This document shows positions 15,201-26,122 of a stretch of 64,000 bases of DNA, in pieces. Position numbers and translations under genes: made by a program. The stretch spans positions 9,491,464 to 9,555,463 of the forward strand of contig CM049320.1 of assembly GCA_026874595.1 (NCBI GenBank), written 5' to 3'. The notes below the pieces were generated by a model. That model made no database searches and had not been told where the DNA came from. It saw only the letters and a program-made list of their open reading frames with translations. The stretch is from Sipunculus nudus. Taxonomy: Eukaryota; Annelida; Sipuncula; Golfingiida; Sipunculidae. Within the stretch, counting starts at the first letter, position 1. Each line of letters opens with the position of its first letter.

Positions 15201-16801
15201 TTCTAAAAACTTGGTAAAACATTTGTTGTCGTATTTACCTAAAATGTTGCTACTTTTCTGTCTTTTATTCGCCATACCATTAAGCTATTTGTCAGTGTGT
15301 GTGTCTGCCAATCAGTTGTTGTCATTTTCATCGACTGTGTTGCTGTTTTGATTTATACTTAACGGACTAGAGTCAACAGATTCAGCAGCAATTGCCTTGA
15401 AAGTAATAGAGTCAGTAAATAACATTCCATCATGAAAGTTCTTTTTGGAGATAATCAGTCAAAGGTGAAGGTGATCAATCAACAAATAAACATATTGTCT
15501 TCTATATTTGTCAAAAAAAGGCCGACTCACCTATTATTCAGTTTATTTGTCTGTTAACCAGATATTTTGAATTCCTACTTTGAGGTGTTAATCTGAGGGC
15601 TCCACACATTAAACTGTACAATACATAAACATTCTGTCACATCTCTAAATCTAACAATAATATTGCAGTTTTCATCGCTGCACCTAAACTAAAGCAAAGG
15701 GGTTTATTCCTGAGTTGACCTGGCCAAGATCTGTGATTGACAATTTTACCGATAATAGCATAATCCAGGCTGAAGTGTATTCATGCAGATATATCTGTAT
15801 AAATGAAGCCACCACTTTTATACAATAGCTTTAAAACTTTGGCTGTTGGTACATCTCTAATATCAATCATACTTTCTTTGCTTTTACAAGATTTGTCGAA
15901 CGTCAAGGACCTCAAAAATCAATTTATTATTTTCTCAAAACTTGGCAAAACATTTTTTATCGTATTCACCTAAAATGTAGCTCCTTTTCTGTCTTTTATC
16001 CATCATACCATTGAGCTATTTGTCAGTATGTGTGTCTTCCAATCAGTTGTTGTCATTTTCATCGACTGTGTTGATGTTTTGACTGATAATTAACGGACAA
16101 GAGTCAACAAGTTCAGCAGCAATTGCCTTGAAAGTTATAGAGTCAGTAAATTTCATTCCGACATGAACGTTCATTTTGGTAATTATCGGTCAAAAGTCTA
16201 GGTGATCAATCACCCGAAATATATATATCCTTATATATTTGTAAAAGAAAAAACAAAGCCGACTCACCTATTATTCATTTTATTTGTCTGTTTATCATTT
16301 AGCAGCATGTAACCTAGGTTTCTAATTTCCATCTGGATGTCAACGTGCCTGTGTGTTCACTGCCGTCGGTAATTTCTTCGCTGTTTTGTTGGGTTCTCTC
16401 ACCTCTGGTACATTCTAAGCCACCATTTCCGACCAAATGTCTAAAATATTATAATTAATAGGTGTAATTCTCACACGATATCTTTTTGTGTTAGGTAAAT
16501 ATCCGTTACAGGTCAAGGTGATCAATGACCTCCGCATTGCTTTATGTGTTATATCTTTGTGAAAAAGATAACCAGAACCTACTAACCTATATCTCATTAT
16601 ATTTACCTCATATCATGGTATGGCCTTCGTTTTCTGACCTTCCGCCTCTAGGCATAATACCTGTCTGTTCACTGTTGATGTCAATTTTTACTAATGTCTT
16701 TTCGTTTTGGCTGACGTTTATAACACTACAGGCCACACATTTCAGCTGTTGCCTTGTAATTCACTCAATAAGTATGTGTCATTTACATATGGGGCTTCTT
16801 A
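12206..16801. repeat. Higher-order unit U3
   Basis: Third near-identical unit, 4,596 bp, with the B block from about 12562 to 16259. It carries the U2-type variants plus private ones: gctactttt near 15250 where the others read gctcctttt, and gataatagc near 15751 where U1 and U2 read gataatggc. Homopolymer lengths differ between units (the T run after caagtg is 12 in U1, shorter in U2 and interrupted by C in U3). Confidence 0.93.
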
Positions 16802-18600
16802 TTTTTCCTTAGGATTGGTCAAAGGCGAAAGATATTGAAACCCTAAAATCGATATTTCCTCTTAACTTGTTTAAAAAAGGCTACAACCACATCAACCTCA
16901 TTTTTTTGGCTTTACCTTGGCCTTTTATGGGATGGTAAAGTTTTCTTGTTCCTGTTCCAATATGTCAGTCTGTGTGTTGAGCTGCTGTTGTCAAGTTCTT
17001 CTTCTGCGTTGCTGATTTCCTGGCTTTCATTCAGATAGTATATGTCATTTATATTTTGTTGCTTAGCATTTTCCGTAAATATTGGAGAAAGGCAAAGGAT
17101 ATAAAAAACTCAGAATTCTGATTTACTCAAGATTTATTTTTTTAAGGAAACATTCACCTCAACCTCACTTTTTGCGCCTTTATGTTGCCCTTATTGCGGT
17201 GTGGTCACGTTTTATACCTAATGTGCCAACGTGTCAGTTTGTCCGTCTGTTGAGTTGTTGTTGTGAATTCCTTCTGTTGAGGTGGTGTCGTGAGGGCTCT
17301 GCACATTAAACTCTCCAGTACATCACTATTCTGTCATATCTCCAAAACATAAGACAATATTAGCGTTTTCATGGCAGTGCCTAAACTAAGGCAAAGGGAT
17401 ATAATCCTGAGTTGACCTGGCCAAGATCTGTGATTGACAATGTAACCTATTATCGTATAAACTAGGTTGAAGTTTATTTATGGAAATACGACTGTGTGAA
17501 TAAAGCCGACAGTTTTATGCAATCGCTTTGAAACTTTGACTGTTAGTACATCTCTTATATCAACTAATACCTTTTTTATGCTTTTGCAAGATTGGTCAAA
17601 GGTCAAGGATCTCAAAAATCAATTTATTACTTATTAAAAACTTGATAACTCATTTTATTATCGTATACACCTAATATAGCTCCTTTTTGTCCTTTATCCG
17701 CCATACCATTAAGCTATTTGTCAGTATGTCTGTCTGCCAATCAGTCGTTGTCATTTTCACCCACTGTGTTGCTGTTTTGACTGATACTGAATGTACTAGA
17801 TTCAACAAATTCAGAAGCAATTGCCTTGAAAGTTATAGAGAAAGTAAATATCACATCGACATGAAAGTTCTTTGCTGATTACCAGTCAAAAGTCTAGGTG
17901 ATCAATCACCCCAAATATATATATTCCTGTATATTTGTCAAAAAAAGAACAAAGCTGACTCACCTATTATTCATTTTATTTGTCTGTTTATCAGAAAGCA
18001 GCTTGAAACGTAGGTTTCTAACTTGCGACTATATGTCAACGTGCCTCTGTGTTCACTGCCGTCGGTAATTTCGTCCGCTGTCTTGTTGTTTTCTCTCACC
18101 TCTAGTACATTCTGAGCCACCATGTTCCACCAATGGTCAAAAAAAGTTTATAGTAAATAGTTGTCATTCTCACACGATATTTTTTTTTGTTTTAGGTAAA
18201 TATCCGTTACAGGTCAAGGTGACCAATAATCTCCATGTTGCTATATCTTTATATCTTTATGAAAAGATAACCAGAACCTACTCACTTATATCTCATTATA
18301 TATTTCTTATATCATGGTATGGCCTTCGTTTTCTGACCTTCCGCCACTAGGCATAGTACCAGTCAGTTCACTGTCGTTGTCAATTTTTCTAATTCCTTGT
18401 TGTTTTGACTGACGTTTATCACACTACAGGCCACTGTTTTGCAGCAGTTGCAAAGGCTGACGTGTATCACCCTAAATGCCGCACTTTTGCAGCAGTTGCC
18501 TTGAAAACTATTCAGATAGCATGTGTCTTTTACATATGGGGCTTCGTATTTTTCGTGAATATTGGTAAAAGACAAAGGACATTGAAACCTAAATAATCGT
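16802..18600. repeat. Diverged right edge of the array with a single B monomer
   Basis: From 16813 identity to the units drops sharply (ggattggtc and agatattgaaacc instead of ggcttggtc and agattgaaacc). The edge contains the rest of an A block, only one B monomer (about 17160-17960, with its acctggcc at about 17416), and then a second A-block relative starting near 18039 and fading by about 18600. This A-B-A order is simpler than the A-B5 order of the main units. Confidence 0.8.
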
Positions 18601-19707
18601 TATTTTTTATTGTTTTAACTTAAAAAAAATGGCCATAACAACCTCAACTTGCTTGCTTGAATAGGGGTACACAATAGCAGAACTCTACTACTTGTCGATT
18701 GCCTGCAAATGCTCGGGAAGCAAAGCAACTTTGCAATTACACAACTAAATAGGACTAATTATAATGACATTCAAAATGTAGTTAATGAGTCGAAAAATTT
18801 CAAATTTATGTACTTGTTTTACGGGTTAATTTGTTAATGATGCTAAGCTGATTTCCTTCATAAATTGTATGAATGGAAGCGGAATGAATATCAGAGTTCC
18901 TTCTTAGAAAGCTGATAGAATTCTGGTAAATTGATCAAAGAGTCTGGAGTCAGTAACCATTTTTGCATTAGATATTTTCAAGAAGCTGAGAAACCTCGTT
19001 GGTCCGACACAAACTAGCTTTGTTTCAAGAGGCATGTCTTGCTGAATTTCAAAATCACAGGCCTACCTCCGGGTCGATCATTTAACACCACAACCGTGTC
19101 TTTCTCAACACACTGGTGCCCCGAAGGCACCAGTTTTTCGTATTTCTTTAGTTATACAGCAAGTCCTCGTTTGAGCGCTATTGGGATGTTTTAAAACTAC
19201 CATAGCAGACTACTACTATGCAGGTTCACCTTATGTCGACACATGTTTGAACCGTTCGAGCGTTGAGGTCATTTTGCATGCCATTGAACTCATCAGTTCT
19301 CTATTTCTAGCCACGCAGGGCCATTTCCCGTGCAATTTACAGTAATTCTATATTTCAAGCTGCTCAGGGCCATTTTCAAATCAATATTTCCAGCCTCATT
19401 GCTAATTATGGTTATTGTCATAATAAGCGATCCTATCAGGTACAGGCATGTCTCAGTTATTAATTTAAATCTTCATTTTGGTGGACAGGGGCTTGGCGTA
19501 CCTATTCTATGGCAATTCACTTTAAATGGTCACAGAGGCCAATTGCTCATGATATCTACATCAAATCTATTCAACCAGCCTTTTAGGTCCCTTTCTGATG
19601 CGTACTATAGTATATTTTACTCTATGACACTTAACACGAACACAAAATTCACATACCGCAGTATTATCAGGAATCTGGAACTTCATGATGGGGTAGTCTT
19701 CTTCATC
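18601..19707. other. Unassigned, no gene recognised
   Basis: No conserved reading frame. A short direct duplication is visible near 19313-19400, where cagggccattt occurs twice after similar leaders. A 161-codon open frame starts at 19330, but its C-terminal third runs into the TTAA-flanked element and its sequence matches nothing I know, so I do not call it a gene. Confidence 0.4.
19113..19138. other. Perfect GC-rich hairpin followed by T run
   Basis: An 8-bp perfect stem (ctggtgcc and ggcaccag) encloses the loop ccgaa at 19113-19133 and is followed by five T. In a bacterial genome this would read as an intrinsic terminator. Here the surrounding DNA is animal-like and no gene ends beside it, so its role is unknown. 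Confidence 0.6.
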
Positions 19708-19711
19708 TTAA

Positions 19712-21132
19712 AGGCCCAATTCCGGTGGGACCCAACCGGAGTGATCCCATCCCAAGTGAAGCTGGTTGAGACTGACCATGTGATTAATGATCCAGTGTGC
19801 CTTGGGGCAGCTTAGGGAATTTCCCAGCCTGGCTGCATGGGGTATATCAATGTCACCTCTGTGTATCAGTGTAAAACTGAGGACCAGGGATAGAAAGCTA
19901 ATGAAGGGGATATTATTTGCTTTGTTTGCAAGCTGTTTAAAAAAAAAAGTAAAAATAATCATGTACCTGTACCATGTGGATTTAATGTGTGGACATTTTT
20001 TAACATTTTTTATAGATATATTCCAAGTGTAAAACTTCATTGTTTATGCATATAACTGTCCATATAAGTGTGTTTACCTTATCACATGTTCCCAAATTGT
20101 GTCAAAGAATGCAAGTTGTTTTTCTTTGAAAATTTTCTGTCCCTGTTGTCTTCGTGGGTTTTTAACATACATTCTGTTAGACACTGATGTACTTTCTCTG
20201 TACTGACATGTTGCTGCGGCGTTGATACTCGTCATGGCCAAATGAGATCCTTAATATTTTAACATGGTAAATAAAGCACGTATTGTTAAAGGACTCAACA
20301 TAATGGGTGTTCTGGCACAATATAAAGTCTTCAGCATTCTTGTACACCCTGAGGCCTGTGATAGCTTTCATTAGCATCTGCTCTGCTTTTTTTATCTGTA
20401 ATCAAACATTTTGTTTCATAAAGGGCACCTTCTTCCTTGCATCTAGTAGATGGAAAGCAGTTAGCATGCTTCCCCTTATAATGTTCTACAAGGCTTCGCA
20501 TGTTTGCCCTCAGTTTGTCAGCTGAACCATCACAGTGCTTCATGCTCCAGTGTATACGAGTACGGACATGGGGCACAAATGGATCTAATACTGAATAATA
20601 AAACTGCAAATATCAAAGACATATGTTTTACATAGTAACACATTAATTCATCAAGTACTACACTGTCTGCATTATCATGCCATCATGACTGTTATATAAA
20701 CTGTAGTAGCCAGCCTTATCAGCAGCTGGGCTTCTGTTGTGATAAGATGATGGCTGGGTCAGAGCAAGGCCTGTCTTAGTGTCTGGCATGTGGTATGTGC
20801 AGTAAGCAGGGGAAAGGGGGTTTCCAAGCTGTCACATGTGTGCCTCTGTTGTGATACTGGATACCCCAAAGCTAGGACCGGTAAATTCAAATTTGTGTTG
20901 GCTGCTGTGTACAAAACTTAGGAATTTTCACTTAAAATTAATCCTTTGTGCTAAATGAAGGAATAAAATGATATCTTTCCAAGAGATGTTTCTCACAGAC
21001 ATTTTTGGGGACAAACAGGTCAGTAATTTGCATTAAAGCTCCTGACGCCAGGTTTGTGTGAGCACTGCGCTGACAGGTTGTATACTGGCTCGGCTGTGGC
21101 TCCACTTCTCCTTTTATACTGGAACTGGGCCT
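19712..21132. mobile_element. TTAA-flanked DNA transposon, Kolobok-like
   Basis: The element starts with aggcccaattcc at 19712 and ends with ggaactgggcct at 21132, an imperfect terminal inverted repeat of about 12-15 bp. It is flanked on both sides by TTAA (19708-19711 and 21133-21136). TTAA target duplication is known for the Kolobok and piggyBac superfamilies. The terminal AGG and the transposase-like fragment inside favour Kolobok. At 1,421 bp it is shorter than an autonomous element and its coding part is broken. Confidence 0.6.
20150..20609 (-). pseudogene. Kolobok-like transposase C-terminal fragment
   Basis: Two overlapping minus-strand frames, 20609-20331 and then 20377-20177, read as one protein broken by a frameshift near 20350. 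The first has IHWSMKHCDGSADKLRANMR followed by a Cys-containing segment. The second has THYVESFNNTCFIYH, then ISFGHDEYQRRSNMSV. The pattern ESFN, a hydrophobic stretch, a basic aromatic segment and YxxRxxL resembles the C-terminal end of Kolobok transposases as I remember them; the Glu of ESFN may be the last catalytic acidic residue. The N-terminal half and any THAP-type zinc finger are absent. It lies wholly inside the TTAA-flanked element, which supports the assignment. An unrelated repetitive protein family remains possible. Confidence 0.45.
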
Positions 21133-21136
21133 TTAA

Positions 21137-23300
21137 CTCTTCTTAATTTATCAACCCTACTACTTTATGTTTGGCAGTTCATTTTTGAAATAAAGAAATA
21201 AATACAACAAATATTGCCAAACAGGGCAGGTAAGAATCACTGCTCGTAAATATTTTAGATTTACAAGCTGGCAAACGCTCGCCAATGTAGGATTTTCCAA
21301 CAGATAATAGAAACAATACATAAATTTAAGATTTAAGGTACCAAAATTGCCGAAAGCTCTGTCCATACTTTAAACTGCCAGATTTGTAGTTAAACGTGCT
21401 AAACAGGGTGGTAGAAGGGTCCCGGGAGGCTACTTAACTTCGCCTTATGTCGATTATTCTTAACACGCCTAAATGGCTAAACCTCGTACTTACCAGTGGC
21501 CCACGTCTGCATCATTCAAGGAAAAGCAGAAGAGTTCTGTCTTTGCACCCGCCCATCAGGGCCAGCTTACTTTACATTGAGATTGCCTATTAATGGGTCA
21601 TTCCAAATAAAAATAAGAGGGGGTGCAGGTATAGGCTTGATGTCTTACACAAGAATGGTCATAAATGTTCCAGCTCTTTTGTGTAGAAGGTGAAAAGAAA
21701 CCATTCTTGTCCGATGTGAATGACAAAAATGGAACATGTTCAATTTTTTTCGTACGGACATGATCGTTCAGATTTGATGAGTATGCAACAATAAGAAAAT
21801 ATATTGTTTTATTTTTTTTCTTTCGTACAGCAAATTCTCATTCAGACATAAATTCGATCAGAAGCATTCGGTGTGAAACACCTTCACACGGTGCGATTTT
21901 GACGCAAGCGAAGGCGGCACGCGCCAGTTGTAAGAAAAAATTGCATTCGTGTAAACTGGCCTGAACTTATTTTCCAGTACACTAAGCATAGAGTCTCAAA
22001 TGTCGGAGGACCGAAATGGCCCTCATGCTGTCTTGAACAAGTTTGCCTGTCTGGAGAAACCAACTTGCATAGTTCTACTATGATGTATCATATATAAATA
22101 GCAAAATCAGTCTATCAGGGGTGTCCTCTGCTGTCCTGAAACACTGTCGCGGTCTCGTGAGACACCGGCTGCCTATATAACACTACCTGAAGGTGTTAAT
22201 ACTATAATTGGTGTTTACCATAGCCTTTTCTGTACCACCCTTCTTATCTCCAGACCCCTTTCCCACCCGAAGCGAATGACTTTTCAGCAAATGATAAATT
22301 CAACAAGCGTAAAACACTGAATGTTTTATGGAATATCTTCCATACAATAAATCATAATATTCACATTATCACATTAGCATTGAAATGTTCACGTAAAGCA
22401 CGTGTCTTCTCGACTTATTTATTGGTTAAGTTGCCTTGTTCATCAGGGATGCAGCAATTAGTATATTTTAGTATATTTTTTAGGTTTAGGTACAGGAATC
22501 TTTTGCCTATCTGAGTTGTGTTACTCGCTGATTTATTAGTTAATTGATATTTAAGTAATTCATTGATTAATTAGTATATTCTAGGATATTTTAGGTTAAG
22601 TTTTACAGGAATAATTTGTTCATCCAGGTTGTGTTACACGTTTACGAAGTTATCAATGTGTTTTTATTATATTACCTTTAAAGGCAGCGAATGATAGCAA
22701 GAACTGTGATTCACAGAATATTCCATTACATGCGAACAGGGAGCTTCTCTTTAGAAAATGATTTTAAGGCCTAACATTTGGGATTTATTGCAAATATTAA
22801 CATTTTTGTTACTTTGTTAAACCAACAAGACAAGATGCGTTTAATTAAATGCAAAATTTATAACATACAAATGAACTTTTGTGTATCACAAATGCTCGTT
22901 TTCTCATATATCAACAGTTAGGGAAATGCTAGGTGCAGCAGTGCTTCAGATTGGCTGACATTGTACACACACACATGTATATATATTTATATCACATGGG
23001 TGATAACAATGAATGCATCTCGGTTCTGATCTGGAAGGATATCGAATTCCGCTGGTTTGTCTTCACGCAGTTTACGTTGTTCTGATGTGTTCAGATTTTC
23101 ATGGATGGAAGACTAGTACTTTCAGTAGTTTATTAACCGCGCCTGTCAACCTGGGCCGCGTCCACTGTTGTCTCATATTCTGTCCGTTGCGCCACACTGT
23201 ACATTTTGCCAGGCGTCAAACACCAAAAAAGGGTTTTTCTTTCAGATACACAAGTCGGAAACCTTTGCGTCGAATGTATGGCTGTGCGCTTGAATAAAAC
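21137..23300. other. No gene recognised; short diverged duplication
   Basis: About 2.2 kb without a convincing reading frame. A diverged direct duplication of about 80-90 bp occurs at 22458-22537 and 22572-22650 (both contain agtatatt, ttaggtt, tacaggaat and gttgtgttac). A short CA then TA run lies near 22966-22992. Confidence 0.4.
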
Positions 23301-23309
23301 ACAACTCGT

Positions 23310-24800
23310 TCTTAAAAGGAGCCATTTAGTAGAATTATTGTTTATTGTGTTGAACCACTGTCCAAAACAAAATCTTGCCATGAATACGTGCTGACAATTA
23401 TGTGTTCATTTACCAGGTTTCCTGAGGCAATACCATTCCGCAAAATTAATGCCTAAAGTATTGCTGAAGCCCTGACCAAGCTTTTTTACAACTTTGTGAT
23501 TACCAAAATCCTTCAAGTCTGACCAAAGGTCTGATTTTATGTCTGGCTTATTCCAGCAAGTTATGCTTGAGCTAGGTATAAAACAGTACAGCCCCTCGCA
23601 TTACCATCCTGAAAGTAAGGGTGCCCTCGAGCGTTTTCACCAGATATTAAAAACATGATTAGGACCTAATGTTATGACACACAGAAAGGTTTGGATGAAG
23701 GAATCCAGCTATTGCTGTTTGCTGTCAGAGAATCATTTAACGAGTCCATGGGTTTCAGCCCCTTTGAACTAGTTTTTGGACACTCAGTTCGCAGTCCATT
23801 AAAACAGCTTAAAGAAAAACTCTGGTGTAAAAATCCTGATTTTCTCAGTTTATTGAAGGATGTCTGAGACGTTCGCACTTAACTACACACTGCTTGTGAG
23901 ATTGCAAAGTCTAATCTAAAATTTGCACCAAGTAAAATAACAAGCACACTGTAAGAAGGACGTTTGATCCTGGTGAAAGGTCCTTGCCTTGCAACCAATC
24001 CATGGAAGACCTCTGCAAGCTAAGTATTTTTGGTCCTTACATTGTTGACAACTCTGCCATGTAAACATGTTGAAACAATATTTTGACGGAAATAGCACAT
24101 CAGATATTGTACATAATTTTACTGCTGTTAAATCTGTAAAAACTGACCCTGACCTAGTTAAAGTAGATACTGATTCTAAGTGTGATGTAGAAATTCAGTG
24201 TGGAACAGTATCACTAAAAAATCCAAATGCCAAACTGGATGCCAAACTGTCACACCTCACCGCATTGCAACAACAGGACTTCAAGAACCTGCTGCAGAAT
24301 TATGGACATTGTTTAAAGATCTTCCAACGCGAACTAACTTATTGTGTCATGACTTCGACGTTTGCGAGGAAAGCGCAGTCAAGCAGCATCCTTATAGACT
24401 GAATCCAGAAAGCAAAAGTATCTACAAGATGAGGTTCAATATTTGCAGGACAATGATTTTATTGAACCTAGTAACTGTAACTGGAGTTCACCATGTATAC
24501 TTGTGCCAAAACCTGAAGGATATTACCGTATGTGCACAGATTATCGAAAAACGGAACTCTGTCACCAAGACTGACCCGTTCCCAATTCCGAGGATTAATG
24601 ATTGTATTGATAGAGTCGGTAGCTCCCGATTGATTTCCTAAAGGATTATTGCAAGTTCCGCTGACAGTACGAGTGAAAGAAGTGTCCACATTTGTGACGC
24701 AGCAAGGACTGTGCCAGTATAAAGTTATGCCCTTTGGCATGAAGAACTGTTCCATGAATTAGGAGTTAATTACTTCTTTACCTGATCGAAATGTTAATCA
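23310..24800 (+). pseudogene. Gmr1-like Ty3/Gypsy pol fragment, integrase then reverse transcriptase
   Basis: Decayed pol of an LTR retrotransposon. The integrase core begins near 23315 (EPFSRIIVYC, then HEYVLTIMC and TRFPEAIPF) and continues with SFNESMGFSPFELVFGHS near 23730-23790. A GPY/F-type module (FGPYIVDN) lies near 24025-24050, followed by MLKQYFDGN at 24067. About 330 bp on, reverse transcriptase starts: HPYRLNPESKS near 24390, SVTKTDPFPIPRINDCIDRV near 24555-24620, then QYKVMPFGMKN near 24715-24750, ending near 24800 before the catalytic YxDD motif. The first catalytic Asp of the integrase is Tyr here (IIVYC). Integrase upstream of reverse transcriptase is the reverse of ordinary Ty3/Gypsy order and matches Gmr1-type elements. 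Frameshifts and stops are frequent. Both ends are truncated and no LTR is adjacent. Confidence 0.8.
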
Positions 24801-24953
24801 AAATTAGCAGACCAAACTTTCTTTTTATTGAAAAATTTGTGAGAATTCCTGCTGAAAATGGATTAAAAATATATGACGTGTATACACGTGCTTGGCACAG
24901 GGGGAATCATAATTAACGACGTGTATACACGTCATTGGCAGCGAATGTGTTAA
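24801..24953 (-). mobile_element. piggyBac-like terminus (truncated copy)
   Basis: Read on the minus strand from TTAA at 24950-24953, the sequence begins cacattcgctgccaatgacg. It then carries two copies of the 14-bp palindrome acgtgtatacacgt (24919-24932 and 24876-24889) and the motif ccattttcagcaggaattct. It matches the left end of the larger TTAA-flanked element at 48932 almost base for base over about 120 bp, in the opposite orientation. A TTAA followed by a ctgccaatgacg-type terminus is characteristic of Uribo-like piggyBac elements as I recall them. The other end is missing where the copy abuts the Gmr1-like fragment. Confidence 0.6.
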
Positions 24954-26015
24954 GATGATTCTTTCTTTAGAGCGAATTGGTTTCTAGTGCCTAACAAAAA
25001 AAAGCCCGAGGTTTTCGTCTTAAAACTTCAACTTTCACCTACCATGGCGTCCATGACGATTGGCAGACCCCTTCACAACACATACACCTCCATTTCGTCA
25101 CAGTTTAAAAATTTATCGTTGATCACTTTACAATAGCCTTTAATCTAGATACAGAAAAATAAGTAACAAGATATTTGCCTATTCGTAATTGGCATCACTA
25201 GCTTCTGACTTCACTTCCTCTAAAGAATAAAATGCGAAATGGTGAGGCCTAGGAACGGATATCCAGTTCCTACAAGACAACCTAGGAATCCCAAGATTTT
25301 CTCGCTTAGGTTTCTAATATGAATCATTTATATTAATATTGTATTTATTCGACGAAATAGAGGAATTTGGATGGTTCATCCCTTCGTTTTCTTGATGTAA
25401 TCTCCTCCAAAAACCGTGTTTGTGAGTGTGTGCGTGGGGGAGGGGGGCGCTTATTACTTAAGGGGCGCTTGTTACGTCAAATACAATATAAAGTTAACTC
25501 TTGTTCTATTGAATAAATATCCAAATGGCATCTCACACGACAGTATAAGCACATACACATCAATGTAAGAAAGACTTCTAAGTTTCCTTGTAGAATGATT
25601 TAGTCATAATATCGATTACATTTGTTTCATGATAAATCTAAAGTAAGCACAGACCTTTAACATAAACATTCTGATAAATGTTATTGCGTTATGAAAAAAT
25701 CAAGATTTAAAAGTTATAATTCGACCCTTGTGATCCAGTAACTCAACGAAAGGATGACAAGCTGCTAAAAGTAAAGGAAAAATTTACAAGCAAACCAAAG
25801 GCCATGACACTGAGCTGAGTTGGACATGTATACGGGTGATGCATGTAATAATAATTTATATATGATCTGGTAAAAATATTTGTTAAGGAACCTTGAACAA
25901 TTAGAAGAATGAGTTCCAGAGTGTTCAAAATCATGTTTTTCCCATAGTCCTTAGAAAATAGATATTTCTTGAAACTTCAAAGATGCTACGTTAGAAGTTT
26001 CTACGTCAATTTGCT
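24954..26015. other. No gene recognised
   Basis: About 1 kb with no supported coding frame. A short G-rich stretch near 25430-25475 contains two copies of ggggcgctt about 23 bp apart. Confidence 0.4.
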
Positions 26016-26084
26016 ATGACTTGTGTCAATCTCACTTGTAGGGTACTTAAATCATGTTGTTTTACACAGCTCACTCTCTCTCCC

Positions 26085-26122
<38 letters not shown>

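Larger units (their letters stand above)
2553..18600. repeat. Higher-order tandem repeat (macrosatellite-like), ca. 4,595-bp period
   Basis: The marker acgtgcctg recurs at 2553, 7152, 11747 and 16343, giving steps of 4599, 4595 and 4596. Within each period the marker acctggcc recurs every 730-737 bp (3600, 4337, 5067, 5797, 6529 in the first unit) and then skips 1,665 bp, so each period is five B monomers plus one A block. The central 3015-16801 stretch is three near-identical units; both edges hold diverged relatives. Short ORFs recur with the array period (for example 3394, 7988 and 12583) but match no family and are broken by single substitutions between copies, so they are not evidence of coding. 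The period is far larger than a typical satellite monomer. Whether it is a satellite, an expanded transposon part or an assembly-sensitive duplication cannot be decided from sequence alone. Confidence 0.95.

Noticed and set aside
2553-18600. CRISPR array
   Set aside because: Repeat units are hundreds to thousands of bases long with no short-repeat and unique-spacer pattern, and the DNA is animal-like.
19330-19815. 161-codon plus-strand open frame
   Set aside because: It crosses the boundary of the TTAA-flanked element, has no recognisable domain and no promoter or splice context.
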